From Borrelia sp. RT5S (lineage in GTDB: Bacteria; Spirochaetota; Spirochaetia; Borreliales; Borreliaceae), in the NCBI RefSeq assembly GCF_021165755.1, contig NZ_CP088936.1, positions 310,001 to 374,000 of the forward strand: 64,000 nucleotides of DNA. Reading direction: 5' to 3'. The notes under the pieces were generated by a model. It was given only the letters and a program-made list of their open reading frames with translations. It ran no database searches and had not been told where the DNA came from. Each line of letters begins with the position of its first letter. Position 1 is the first letter of the stretch. Positions 53,727 through 63,278 of the stretch are shown here, piece after piece. Both the position numbers and the translations under genes were made by a program.

Positions 53727-55133
53727 ATGTCATTAAACTACAGTGAAATCGATGCACTACTTAAGGAACTTCCTTTAAAAAATTCATTTTTAAGAAAAAT
53801 AAAGCAACCCAACTACAAAACTCTAATTTTAGAGCTCTACAATAAGGAAATAAATGAAAAAAACTTCAGTATATTAATCTCATTGAATCCAAAAACCACC
53901 AGAATACACAGAACAAGTAAAAAATTTGACAACATTAAACCTCCTTTAAGATTTTTTGAATTCTTAAAATCAAAGACTCAAAATGGAAAATTATTTGAGG
54001 CTTGCCAGATAAACAATGAAAGAATAATCTCTATTAAAGTGGTAAAAGATGAAATAATAACATTTGTTTTCATAAAATTATGGCCATCCTCTCCTAACAT
54101 AATCGTGACAGACACAAACTTTAAAATTCTTGATACATTTTACAGAAGGCCAAAATCAAATGAGATTACAGGAGAAATTTTTACAAAAATACAAGAAATT
54201 ATTGCAAACAATAGTGCGGTTCAAAAAAGAGAGGTCAAACTAAAGGATGGCTATAATAGCCAATTTTCTTACTCTGAATTTATTGAAAACTACTATGATG
54301 AAATAGAAACAAAAGAGACTGAAAAATTCGATGCAGAACTACTTAGAAAAAAATATGAGAAAGAAAAAATAAACTTAGAAAAAAGAATACAGTCTTTGGA
54401 AACACAAATAAACTCGATTAAAGTAATTGAATCTATAAGAGAAAAAGGCGAAGCAATTCTAGCAAACATTAACAAGATAAAGAAAGGAATGGATAAAATT
54501 ATTGTCAAAAACATCAATGGGAAAGAAATTACAATCAAGCTGGACAAAAGATTACTACCTAAAGACAATGCCCTTAAATACTTTAAAGAATACAAAAAAA
54601 GTAAAAACTCCTCAAACCTCATAGGAGAACAATTAAAAAGTGCAAGAGAACAATATGACGAATTAATATCAAGGAAAACCTGTTTAGATGGAAAAGATTT
54701 AGTTTGCTTAGAAAGAAGAATTAAGAAGCAAACCCCCTTAAAAAGGCCTCCCATCGGTGTTCATTTCATTTCTCTCGAATTTGAAATCGTTGTAGGAAGA
54801 AATGCAAAAGAAAACGACGATCTCTTAAGGGATTGGGCAAAGGGTAACGACTATTGGTTGCACACAAGAGATTATCCTGGTGCTTATGTTTTTATTAGAA
54901 ATAAAAAAAACAAAACTCCTCCTCTTGAGGTTTTACTCGCCGCCGGCAATTTATGCGTTTTTTATACGAAAGCTGCAAGAAAATCGGGACAAGCTGACCT
55001 TTATTACACTAATGTTAAAAATTTAAGAAGAGTTAAGGGGGAGAAAAAGGGACTTGTGATACCCAATAAAGAGAAAAATTTAAGCATTAAACTAGATCTT
55101 GGAATACTCAATAAACTTAAAAATAAAAATTGA
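53727..55133 (+). CDS. NFACT-family (RqcH/FbpA-like) protein, BB0347
   Basis: A 468-residue protein with a divergent NFACT-N region (LSLNPKTTRIHRTSKKFDN and KPPLRFFEFLK), a central coiled coil (about 195-330), and an NFACT-R domain (GVHFISLEFEIVVGRNAKENDDLL and YWLHTRDYPGAYVFIR). RqcH members add alanine tails to stalled nascent chains; B. burgdorferi BB0347 has been reported as a surface fibronectin-binding protein. It has no signal peptide, which sits better with a cytoplasmic ribosome-rescue role. Ribosome site AAAGGGAAGAGG. A terminator hairpin follows. Confidence 0.88.
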   Translation: MSLNYSEIDALLKELPLKNSFLRKIKQPNYKTLILELYNKEINEKNFSILISLNPKTTRIHRTSKKFDNIKPPLRFFEFLKSKTQNGKLFEACQINNERIISIKVVKDEIITFVFIKLWPSSPNIIVTDTNFKILDTFYRRPKSNEITGEIFTKIQEIIANNSAVQKREVKLKDGYNSQFSYSEFIENYYDEIETKETEKFDAELLRKKYEKEKINLEKRIQSLETQINSIKVIESIREKGEAILANINKIKKGMDKIIVKNINGKEITIKLDKRLLPKDNALKYFKEYKKSKNSSNLIGEQLKSAREQYDELISRKTCLDGKDLVCLERRIKKQTPLKRPPIGVHFISLEFEIVVGRNAKENDDLLRDWAKGNDYWLHTRDYPGAYVFIRNKKNKTPPLEVLLAAGNLCVFYTKAARKSGQADLYYTNVKNLRRVKGEKKGLVIPNKEKNLSIKLDLGILNKLKNKN

Positions 55134-55134
55134 G

Positions 55135-55171
55135 GCTGTTTTATTTCAAATTAAATTTAAAATAAAACAGC
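55135..55171 (+). terminator. 12-bp palindromic hairpin after the NFACT gene
   Basis: GCTGTTTTATTT and AAATAAAACAGC (55160-55171) pair perfectly, and much of the loop is itself complementary. It starts one base after the stop. A/T-rich on both sides. Confidence 0.65.
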
Positions 55172-55186
55172 AAGTGATTGAAAATC

Positions 55187-55215
55187 TTGTCATTGAATCT
55201 TAAAAAGCATAGAAT
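55187..55215 (+). promoter_or_regulatory. Promoter of pyk
   Basis: TTGTCA (55187-55192) and TAGAAT (55210-55215) lie exactly 17 bases apart, 24 bases before the pyk ATG and downstream of a terminator. A GTGGAGGG ribosome site sits between. Confidence 0.65.
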
Positions 55216-55238
55216 TTGAATAGTGGAGGGACAACCAA

Positions 55239-56672
55239 ATGATAAAAAAATTAACAAAAATAGTAGCAACAATATCTGACCTTAGATGCGACCCAACGCA
55301 CATAAGAGATTTATATGAGGCAGGTGTTAATGTAATAAGACTTAATACCGCTCATCAATCTCATGAAGATGCTCTGAAAGTCATTAACAATGTCAGACAA
55401 GTTTCAAATAAAATAGCACTAATGATTGACACAAAAGGGCCAGAAGTTAGAACGGCAAACATTGAAACCCCTATTTCCGTTAAAATGGGAGACAAGATAA
55501 TAATTTCAACATTGCCTTTTAACAGTCCTAACTCATTTCAAACTAATTACGACAACTTTGTTAATGAAGTTCCAAATGGCTCTAGGGTTCTTATCGATGA
55601 CGGAGAGCTTGAAATGATTGTCATTGAAAAACTAGCAGACAGATTGATTTGCGAGGTTAAAAACGACGGACAAATTAAAAATAAAAAATCAATCAATACG
55701 CCAGGGGTTCCACTTAAGCTACAATCTGTAACTGAAAAGGATAAGGGTTTTATTGAGCTTGCAGCAAAACACAATATTGATTTTATTGCTCATTCATTTG
55801 TAAGGCATGAAAAGGATATTCAAGACGTTAAGGATATATTAAATACCGCTGGAAACCCTGATGTAAAAATTATTTCCAAGGTTGAAAATCAAGAAGGGAT
55901 TGACAATATTGAAGAAATTGTAAAAGCTTCCTATGGAATCATGGTAGCAAGGGGAGACATGGGAGTTGAAATACCTGCTGAAGATGTTCCCTTGGCACAA
56001 ATTAAAATAACTCAAACTTGCATTAAGTATGGAGTACCCGTGATTACTGCAACACAAATGCTTCACTCAATGATTGAAAATCCAAGACCCACAAGAGCTG
56101 AGGTTTCTGATGTTGCTAATGCTATTTTAAACGGAACGGATGCTATCATGTTGTCTGGTGAAACAGCTTACGGGAAATATCCAGTTGAGGCTGTTAAGAT
56201 GATGACTAGAGTCGCTAGAGAGGTTGAAAAACATAGAGAAAAAACATTATTTAGGGATGAAATCTTCTGTAGCAAAAGAATCATTAGAAATTACATTATT
56301 AAATGTGCAATTGACTCAACAAAGATAATGCCCGTAAAAGCTATTATCGTTGACTCATTAAAGGGCAGAACTGCAAGAGTAATGGCTACATATAGAGCAA
56401 GTGTTCCTTTGTTTATTACAACAAGCAATGAAAGGATTGCAAGAGAGCTCTCCCTTTCTTACGGAGTTTATTCCAATCTTGTTGATAATAGCTTTAGAAG
56501 AACAACTGAGTTTGTAGTAACTTCTCTTGAGCTACTAAAAACACAAGGAATAGTTGAGGACTCAGACACTGTGGTTATTATATCCGGAAACCCAAACAGA
56601 GATGCTAGCAAAGGTACGGAATTTATGGAAATAAATACAGTAGAAGACGCGATTAAGGGACGAAACATATAA
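55239..56672 (+). CDS. pyk: Pyruvate kinase
   Basis: Makes pyruvate and ATP from phosphoenolpyruvate, the last ATP-yielding step of the glycolysis on which Borrelia depend. The 477 residues include ATISDLRCDP, GVNVIRLNTAH, LMIDTKGPEVRT, IISKVENQEGIDNIEEIV, MVARGDMGVEIP and ATQMLHSMIENPRPTRAEVSDVANAILNG. The ISD...C/N-terminal strand has Leu-Arg where many enzymes have GPxS. Its stop overlaps the next gene's proposed AUA start. Confidence 0.96.
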   Translation: MIKKLTKIVATISDLRCDPTHIRDLYEAGVNVIRLNTAHQSHEDALKVINNVRQVSNKIALMIDTKGPEVRTANIETPISVKMGDKIIISTLPFNSPNSFQTNYDNFVNEVPNGSRVLIDDGELEMIVIEKLADRLICEVKNDGQIKNKKSINTPGVPLKLQSVTEKDKGFIELAAKHNIDFIAHSFVRHEKDIQDVKDILNTAGNPDVKIISKVENQEGIDNIEEIVKASYGIMVARGDMGVEIPAEDVPLAQIKITQTCIKYGVPVITATQMLHSMIENPRPTRAEVSDVANAILNGTDAIMLSGETAYGKYPVEAVKMMTRVAREVEKHREKTLFRDEIFCSKRIIRNYIIKCAIDSTKIMPVKAIIVDSLKGRTARVMATYRASVPLFITTSNERIARELSLSYGVYSNLVDNSFRRTTEFVVTSLELLKTQGIVEDSDTVVIISGNPNRDASKGTEFMEINTVEDAIKGRNI

Positions 56673-57430
56673 ACAAAATAAGAGACAGTTTAGTTAATAA
56701 CATTTTTTACTCAAACAACAGGTTCAGCCCAGATTCACTAAACTTACACAAAAGAAAAACTCATAAAGCACTTCTGGTTAGTTATGGAGGTTATGAGTTT
56801 TTCTTAAGAAATGACCACTTGTTCCTGAAAATAATAGCCAAGAATACAAGAAATGTTTTTATATTCTCACAAACAAAAGAAAATGCAAAGATCAACATTT
56901 CAACTCACAAGGCTTGGAATATATTCAACTCAAAAATCGAAGTAAATATGGATATAATGAAACCGATTCAAAACCTTGAATTTACAAATACCGAGGACAA
57001 AATAATAGAAAACGACCATAAAATTGAAATCGTGTTAAACTTTATCAAAGATATAACAAAAGAAATAAAGATCATTCCCATTATGCTGGGCAAACTTAGC
57101 TACAAGGCCCTGAAAGCATTCTGTGAATTTTTAAGTGTATTTACAAAGGAAGAAGAAAATTCTTTCATTTTTCTTTCCTACTTTACTTCACATTCCACAA
57201 ACCAGAACAAGGCCATTAAGCTCGCATCAACACTAAAAGAGCTCCTACTTGCAAATAATCCAAATTCTTCTCTTATCCTAGAACACTACAACGCACACAA
57301 AATACTACCCGAAAACATAAACGCGATCATGATAGCCTACGAGCTTTTCCAAAAATTTGAGTTCACACAAAGAGAACTCGTCCGCGTCGGCAATGAACAT
57401 TTAATAATAGAAAACATACTAATAAACTAA
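56669..57430 (+). CDS. Hypothetical protein (BB0349-like), probable AUA start
   Basis: The first conventional start in this frame is a TTG at 56819 (204 codons). The same frame is open for 55 codons upstream, with protein-like sequence including NKIRDSLVNNIFYSNNRFSP and KALLVSYGGYEFFLRNDHLF. No ATG, GTG or TTG occurs in that stretch. The only ribosome site is AAGGGA (56655-56660), eight bases before an ATA at 56669 that overlaps the pyk stop. I therefore propose AUA initiation, giving 253 residues beginning M-NKIRDS. The protein has no signal peptide or known domain. Converges on rpmB. Confidence 0.6.
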   Translation: MNKIRDSLVNNIFYSNNRFSPDSLNLHKRKTHKALLVSYGGYEFFLRNDHLFLKIIAKNTRNVFIFSQTKENAKINISTHKAWNIFNSKIEVNMDIMKPIQNLEFTNTEDKIIENDHKIEIVLNFIKDITKEIKIIPIMLGKLSYKALKAFCEFLSVFTKEEENSFIFLSYFTSHSTNQNKAIKLASTLKELLLANNPNSSLILEHYNAHKILPENINAIMIAYELFQKFEFTQRELVRVGNEHLIIENILIN

Positions 57431-57435
57431 AAATC

Positions 57436-57714
57436 CTAAACAAAGTCTCTCAGTTTTTTACAATTTTTCTTCAAAAAAACATCAAGGCCAACCTTTGAGA
57501 TACTTCTTAAAGCATCAGCAGAAACTCTAATACTAACTCTTCTTCCCAACTCAGGAACAAAAAACTTCTTGTTAATTAAGTTCACCTTAAAAGTTCTTCT
57601 AGTCTTAACACCAATATGCTGGCCAGCCCCTCCCTTTCTCTTAGCAAGCCCCTTCCTCGGTACGTTATTCCCAAACAAAGTACCCTTTCCTGTTATCTCA
57701 CACTCTCTGCCCAT
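57436..57714 (-). CDS. rpmB: 50S ribosomal protein L28
   Basis: A 92-residue L28. The start MGRECEITGKGTLFGNNVPRKGLAKRKGG and the central RRTFKVNLINKKFFVPELGR are family-specific. No zinc-binding Cys pair is present apart from Cys5. It follows the BB0351-like gene after 9 bases. Confidence 0.95.
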   Translation of the reverse strand: MGRECEITGKGTLFGNNVPRKGLAKRKGGAGQHIGVKTRRTFKVNLINKKFFVPELGRRVSIRVSADALRSISKVGLDVFLKKNCKKLRDFV

Positions 57715-57723
57715 CCAAAACTC

Positions 57724-59283
57724 CTAAACTGCTTGTTTCTTTTCTAAATACAAATTCATTAATTTTAAAAATAAACCCAAACTACCCATTATATTCTTAA
57801 TTATACTACCAAAGTTTAAATTATTTCCATACGTTTTTATAAGATCAACATCAAGCTCCTTCCAGTTGTAAATCAACTCTCTTTCCGAAGAAGGTTTAAC
57901 ATAATCTTCTAAACAATCCCTCAACCTATGTTCCATAGAATAAATTACTGAATAATACTCATTTAATAACACAAAAGCCTTCTTATTAATATCTGCAACT
58001 ATACTTATTAACAACTTTTCCGATGATTTATCTCCAACAGAGGCTCTGTGTAATAGAGCCTTGATTCTATTACCATAGTTGCCTTGCTCACCAAGATTGT
58101 TATCAAAATCAATAAGACTTGAATAAGTATTAATTAAAGAATGCATATCATTAGACATATTCCTTGAAATCTCCATATCTTTCCACTGCCCCTTAATGAT
58201 AAGAATATTAACGATATCATTGAGCTCTTTTTTAACAAAATTGATCACATAAGTCTTCAAATAGCCCAACAACTCATAATAAACATATCCGGGAGTGCTC
58301 AAAATTTTGGATGTGATCTTAGTATTCATCTTTTCATTGTAATTATCTAAATGCAAAATTGTACCCGCAGGAAACAATTTTTCAGCCAAAATTCTAGATT
58401 TACTGTTCTTTTGCAAAACCTTAATTTTTTCTATTTCATTTGCAACATGTTTTGAAAGATCATTGAAAAATGCCTTAGCCATGGGCCTTGGTTTCTTTCC
58501 ATTAGATATAGGAAAATAGTCAGGATCCCCACTAACATACCTTACAAGATACAAAATTTCCTTATTCTTGTTTATTTCAATAATTGAAGATATTGTCTTA
58601 AGCCACACGTTTGGTTTAAGAGGGAAATTTTCCTTATCTCCATATACCCCTGAAAGAATATCGTACAGATTCTTCCATACAGAGGAATCTACAATGGAAT
58701 ACATGATCTCTAAAAAATCTTTAATCTCATCAAGAATCAAACCACAGCCAACCGCATTAAATCTAGGCCTATAAACAAAATCGTCCTCTGGAAACAAACT
58801 ATCAAAATTTTTAATAATTGAATGATACGGGTATAAAACTAAATCAAAAAAGACATACAAAGCTCCACAAGTCTCATCTATTAATCTAATTTGCTCATGC
58901 GTTACGTTCTTAAATAGATACTCTAAACTATTATTCAAATTTTTAGGCACATCAGCCGTAAAATTGGTCATATCGCCTGCAGAAAAAGAGTAAATATAAT
59001 CCAAAGCCTTCCTCTGGCTTTCAACCAGATAACGTTCAACAACGAAATGAATTATTTTGTTTGAATTTCGATACCTTTGTACAAAAAGCTTTAAAGGAGC
59101 AAATGTCCTGTAAAGATTATAAATAAATTTAGCAAACTGAGGCAAGGCTTGTATTTTTGAAGCATTAAAAAAATTGCCCACCTTATCCAGATTACTCTTC
59201 AACTCTCTAATCCTTTTATGCCTCAACTGTTCAGGAGTGAGCTCCTTATTAAAAATAGAAAACAAAAAATCAAACAAACCCAA
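57724..59283 (-). CDS. Borrelia-type hypothetical protein (BB0351-like)
   Basis: A large helical protein without signal peptide or membrane span, probably cytoplasmic. I place the start at a TTG at 59283 (LGLFDFLFSIFNKELTPEQL), about ten bases after GGGGAG; an upstream start at 59322 has no ribosome site. This gives 519 residues. No domain is recognised. Helix-rich segments such as YYELLGYLKTYVINFVKKELNDIVNIL stand out. It precedes rpmB on the same strand and diverges from the BB0352-like lipoprotein gene. Confidence 0.65.
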   Translation of the reverse strand: MGLFDFLFSIFNKELTPEQLRHKRIRELKSNLDKVGNFFNASKIQALPQFAKFIYNLYRTFAPLKLFVQRYRNSNKIIHFVVERYLVESQRKALDYIYSFSAGDMTNFTADVPKNLNNSLEYLFKNVTHEQIRLIDETCGALYVFFDLVLYPYHSIIKNFDSLFPEDDFVYRPRFNAVGCGLILDEIKDFLEIMYSIVDSSVWKNLYDILSGVYGDKENFPLKPNVWLKTISSIIEINKNKEILYLVRYVSGDPDYFPISNGKKPRPMAKAFFNDLSKHVANEIEKIKVLQKNSKSRILAEKLFPAGTILHLDNYNEKMNTKITSKILSTPGYVYYELLGYLKTYVINFVKKELNDIVNILIIKGQWKDMEISRNMSNDMHSLINTYSSLIDFDNNLGEQGNYGNRIKALLHRASVGDKSSEKLLISIVADINKKAFVLLNEYYSVIYSMEHRLRDCLEDYVKPSSERELIYNWKELDVDLIKTYGNNLNFGSIIKNIMGSLGLFLKLMNLYLEKKQAV

Positions 59284-59402
59284 ACTTACCAATCTCCCCG
59301 ATAAAACTGGACACAGAACCAAACGTTCTTTTAACCACCAATGCTATCAAAATTATACATAATTTATTGTAAAATAAAAGGAGATATAGTTAAATAATTT
59401 TT

Positions 59403-60512
59403 ATGTACATAAAGCCCCCAATTTTAATCGTAGCTTTTGCTTTAATGCTTAGCTGTTCAACAAACGGTAGTGTAGTCCTGATAACCGACAGCAAAATTGT
59501 TCCGTTTTATGTATCCCAATTCAATATAGAAAATAAAGCAAATCTTATCGTTAAATACAGGGAATACATTAATACGCAAATAATTAACAAAGAAAATGCT
59601 CAAATAGTCATATCAAAAACCATAGATAATGTCGACATAATTAAAAATTTTAAAAACATCCAAAAATATTATTACCCAGATTATCCAGTGCTAAATAAGA
59701 TATCTGAGAAGTTCACCCATAGAATTATTCCCTTGGGTTTTAACTTTCCAATCTTGATACATAAAAACGAATACAATATAGGAAAGTACATTGATGCACA
59801 GAAGATTAAAACAATGTACAAACTCTTTCAAAGGGAAAAAAAATTCTTCATTTCTCCTTACATTTCTGAAAATCTTTTCTACATAATATCTAGGATAAAC
59901 AAAGTAAATTTTAACTTCCTAAATAAGAATCCGAAATATGATGAGAAAAAAATGCTAAACATAACGGAATATTTTAAATCATTTCTGGATGTAAATGAAC
60001 TTAAATTTCAAAAAAAATTTGCAGAGAAATACCAATATCTGAAATTAGAAAATATACTACTTGAAAAGAATACACTTTTAATAGCAGGCCTAACTGATTT
60101 ATCGTATTACAAAGGATTAAATAAAGACATCAGAAACAAAATTAATTTTTCATACTTAACAGACCAAAATAAAAAATTAATGATATCCAATATAAGCTTT
60201 ATGGGGGTTCAGGAGTTATCACAAGCTACAGAAAGATTTGTAATCTGGATACTAGATAAAGAAAGACAAAAAAAACTAATTGAACTTAAGGATAGGAATA
60301 AATTTAATGAATATTTCGGCTTTGTGGATGGATTTACACCTTATAAAAGCTTAAATTTGCAACTAAATTTCAAAAAAGAAAATCCTCATCCTATTTTTGA
60401 CGAAAACTACATAGATCAAACCTTATATATACCCAACAAAAAACAGACAGAAAAGGAAACCCAAGTAGTCAATGAATTATTCTTATCATCAATAACTAAA
60501 AACCCAAATTAG
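59403..60512 (+). CDS. Solute-binding-like lipoprotein (BB0352-like)
   Basis: A 369-residue lipoprotein with signal peptide MYIKPPILIVAFALMLSC, lipobox Cys18. The mature part resembles a two-lobed extracellular solute-binding protein (strand-helix alternation with SVVLITDSKIVPFYVSQF and ISNISFMGVQELSQATERFVIWILDKERQKKL), but no permease or ATPase lies nearby. A ligand cannot be named. It converges on the BB0353-like gene with a 3-base gap. Confidence 0.6.
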   Translation: MYIKPPILIVAFALMLSCSTNGSVVLITDSKIVPFYVSQFNIENKANLIVKYREYINTQIINKENAQIVISKTIDNVDIIKNFKNIQKYYYPDYPVLNKISEKFTHRIIPLGFNFPILIHKNEYNIGKYIDAQKIKTMYKLFQREKKFFISPYISENLFYIISRINKVNFNFLNKNPKYDEKKMLNITEYFKSFLDVNELKFQKKFAEKYQYLKLENILLEKNTLLIAGLTDLSYYKGLNKDIRNKINFSYLTDQNKKLMISNISFMGVQELSQATERFVIWILDKERQKKLIELKDRNKFNEYFGFVDGFTPYKSLNLQLNFKKENPHPIFDENYIDQTLYIPNKKQTEKETQVVNELFLSSITKNPN

Positions 60513-60515
60513 AAA

Positions 60516-62306
60516 TTACGATTCCCTATAGTTAAATCGTATTAAATAAGATGTAAAAATTAATAGGAGAAAAAGAACAAGAATAAAGGGCACGTAAATG
60601 TTAGCAAATACTTGGATAAAGACGGCTATTAAAATAAATAACAAATAATTTACAAAGATTGAAACCATAACTGAAAACACAGATATCATTAAGCATACTA
60701 AAGATATTACAAACTTCGAGCCTACCTTAAAATTTACCCTAGAAGACACAACAATAAATAGTGTCCCCCATAAAACCAATAAAACAGGGTTTACTAATAA
60801 CAAAAGACTGAAAGAAAAAACACTTGCCAATCTTAAATTAAGCATTTCAACTTGATTAAAAGCGCTTAAAAGCCCCTGGACAGTCAAAAACATATTACTA
60901 CTAGAATTCGAGAACAAATGTAAATTATTAACATCTTTAGTGATGCTAATAATACCAGGGCCGATTAAGTCAAAGTCCCCAGATGACACAATAACTCTAG
61001 TAGCAGTAACATTACTGTACTCATTATCTTTATCCAATACGTTTTGATAAACCTCATTGCCTCGAAGAGTAGCAAATGGAACTTTAATGTGCAATACAAC
61101 ATCACCCGATCTGTTAAATCTAATAAGCTCAAAATTCTTAACCATTTTTACATAAGAGATTTCATTCACAATCTTTTGCATATAAATATAATCATAGGTT
61201 TGACTCCCAAAGTGAGACTGAAACAACAACACATCATTTATCCCGTGATGTTCATAATATTTTTCAATCTCATCGAAGAAAAGGTACTCATTTCTAAGCT
61301 TTTCTAAAGATTTATTCTTATACCCTAAAATTTCGTTATCATTCGGGAATAACTTATGCAGCCTCAAGAACCCATAATAGGCAGCTCTGAATTTTTCTGT
61401 GTTAAAATACAAAAAATTTTTCTGTTTCTCTTCCAAAATTAAGTGTCCCTTTTCGCTCTCAATATTTTTACTCTCATTAATAGCCTTAAAAGTTAAATCT
61501 AGAAGAGCGGAAAGATCATCATCCCCAGTAGAAGCAAACCCTATATAAGCAAAATAATTAGCCGTAGGATAATCACCCTTACTAATAAGTTCATTAACAA
61601 TATCCTGAAAATCTTCTTTTGCAAGTCTCCTAATCGGATATGTCTTAATAGTTTTTTTAATTTTTTCCAGATCAATATCATAAGTAGGCATTCTACTATA
61701 CTCCGATTTCACTAAATAATAATTAGTAGAAAGTTCATCATTATCAAAATCAATAAGTCTCATTTTGTTATAAATTCTGATTAAATCCTCAAGATATCCT
61801 TTTTTCCTCTTCATGGCATCTATTAAATCATTTGCATCTAAAACCTTGCTTGATGATAAATTTATATCTATACTCTTCACCTTGTTTGCTATCTCAGCTG
61901 CCTGGTTTTCCAAAAGATTGTACCTTTCATAACTGTATCTATATTCACCTATTTGAGTAATAGCATAAGGTAGAATAAGGTTAAAAATAAGCGAAACAAC
62001 AACCCCTATTATGAAAAACAGAAGTATAAATGGATAAAATCTTTTAAGGAAATACCCCCTATCCTCTTTCAAATAACTCCTTATCTCATAATTGCTTAAA
62101 AAAATAAAGTAAACACAAACAAAAAAAATAAAAAAACCATTAAAATAACGATGAACACTCAAAACAGTATCGAAAAATGTGGCTGCTAATTCATGCTTCT
62201 CTAAATAATCTGGCCCCAAAAAGTACGAGTAACAAAAAATTAAACAAATAAACAAAAACAGATAAATAACAAAATTGCTTACAAAAGCATACAATTCTCT
62301 TTTCAT
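60516..62306 (-). CDS. Polytopic membrane protein with extracytoplasmic helical/beta domain (BB0353-like)
   Basis: A 596-residue protein with membrane spans near residues 10-28, 48-68 and 94-116. A large extracytoplasmic region (about 117-470) has helical TPR-like segments (AAYYGFLRLHKLFPNDNEILGYK) followed by a beta region. Three or four C-terminal spans complete it. The topology resembles LptF/LptG-type permeases, but I see no sequence motif for that. It lies 5 bases after the BB0354-like gene, which has a similar layout. Function unknown. Confidence 0.6.
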   Translation of the reverse strand: MKRELYAFVSNFVIYLFLFICLIFCYSYFLGPDYLEKHELAATFFDTVLSVHRYFNGFFIFFVCVYFIFLSNYEIRSYLKEDRGYFLKRFYPFILLFFIIGVVVSLIFNLILPYAITQIGEYRYSYERYNLLENQAAEIANKVKSIDINLSSSKVLDANDLIDAMKRKKGYLEDLIRIYNKMRLIDFDNDELSTNYYLVKSEYSRMPTYDIDLEKIKKTIKTYPIRRLAKEDFQDIVNELISKGDYPTANYFAYIGFASTGDDDLSALLDLTFKAINESKNIESEKGHLILEEKQKNFLYFNTEKFRAAYYGFLRLHKLFPNDNEILGYKNKSLEKLRNEYLFFDEIEKYYEHHGINDVLLFQSHFGSQTYDYIYMQKIVNEISYVKMVKNFELIRFNRSGDVVLHIKVPFATLRGNEVYQNVLDKDNEYSNVTATRVIVSSGDFDLIGPGIISITKDVNNLHLFSNSSSNMFLTVQGLLSAFNQVEMLNLRLASVFSFSLLLLVNPVLLVLWGTLFIVVSSRVNFKVGSKFVISLVCLMISVFSVMVSIFVNYLLFILIAVFIQVFANIYVPFILVLFLLLIFTSYLIRFNYRES

Positions 62307-62311
62307 AAACT

Positions 62312-63250
62312 CTACAAATTACTATCAAATCCTTCACTATCCTTAATACAATCGAAAATAAACCCAAATAGATAAACAGAAAAGAAGGTCAGAATGCAAA
62401 AAACAAAAGTAACATAATCAGATACTACACTCCTTCCCATAATCGAATCAAAATTCTTGGGAAACTCAACCGAATAAAGACTATAAACTTTAAAAAACAA
62501 CATAACAAAGATAGGATAAAGAAACAGAGAAAAACTGGTTGAAAATATAAGGTTGAAAATATAAGAAAATGAAAATAAAAGCAAAACAAATCCAAATATG
62601 TTAAACACGAAAGCAATATGCCCTGAAGATAGAAAAAAATCATTTAAAGTTTCTAAATCATTAAAAACATAGCTAAGCAGCTCACTATATGTTCTTTTCA
62701 GCAAAAATGTATCTTTTTCAGAATAAATAATATCGGTTCTAGGAAAGTCAGGGCTATATGAAAATCCATTAAAACCCTCACCGCCATCTTCTTTATGCTC
62801 TACCTTTAAAAATCCCTTAAAGCCAAACGATTTAGCATCTTTACTGTATAAAACCAACTTATCATCAAAAAAATGCACTATCCCATCCCTAATAATCCTG
62901 TCGCTCTTCTGATTAAGTTCTACTAGTGTAGTATGAAAGTTATAAGATGCCTGAAATCCAAAATAAGACAACGCCAGTATGAAAACAAAAGTGAATAAAC
63001 GCAAATTCCTAGATATCCTTAAAATATCTACACTGAAGGGATAAGAAATTCTCATAAAAGTAACAACTAAAGCCAAAGGAAAAGCATAAAGATAAGCATC
63101 ATGATAAAGTTCGTAACTAAAAATAGAAAAATTTACATACAGAAATTTATACTTCAAATAAAAGGTACAAAGAAAGACAAAAGACAAGAAAAAAAATACG
63201 AACACAAACCTACAAGACAACAAAGAAACAAATCTTAAAACACCAAACAT
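62312..63250 (-). CDS. Polytopic membrane protein (BB0354-like)
   Basis: A 312-residue protein with about three spans before residue 105, an extracytoplasmic domain (about 106-205, with IVHFFDDKLVLYSKDAKSFGFKGFLKV) and three spans after it. Paired with the BB0353-like gene and probably forming one membrane complex with it. No known family recognised. The ATG at 63250 follows GGGAT. Confidence 0.58.
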   Translation of the reverse strand: MFGVLRFVSLLSCRFVFVFFFLSFVFLCTFYLKYKFLYVNFSIFSYELYHDAYLYAFPLALVVTFMRISYPFSVDILRISRNLRLFTFVFILALSYFGFQASYNFHTTLVELNQKSDRIIRDGIVHFFDDKLVLYSKDAKSFGFKGFLKVEHKEDGGEGFNGFSYSPDFPRTDIIYSEKDTFLLKRTYSELLSYVFNDLETLNDFFLSSGHIAFVFNIFGFVLLLFSFSYIFNLIFSTSFSLFLYPIFVMLFFKVYSLYSVEFPKNFDSIMGRSVVSDYVTFVFCILTFFSVYLFGFIFDCIKDSEGFDSNL

Positions 63251-63278
63251 AACAAATCCCTAATCGAAAATAAACGTT

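Noticed and set aside
59403-60512. Calling the BB0352-like lipoprotein a phosphate- or spermidine-binding protein
   Set aside because: The two-lobe pattern is suggestive, but there is no transporter nearby and no ligand motif I can name.
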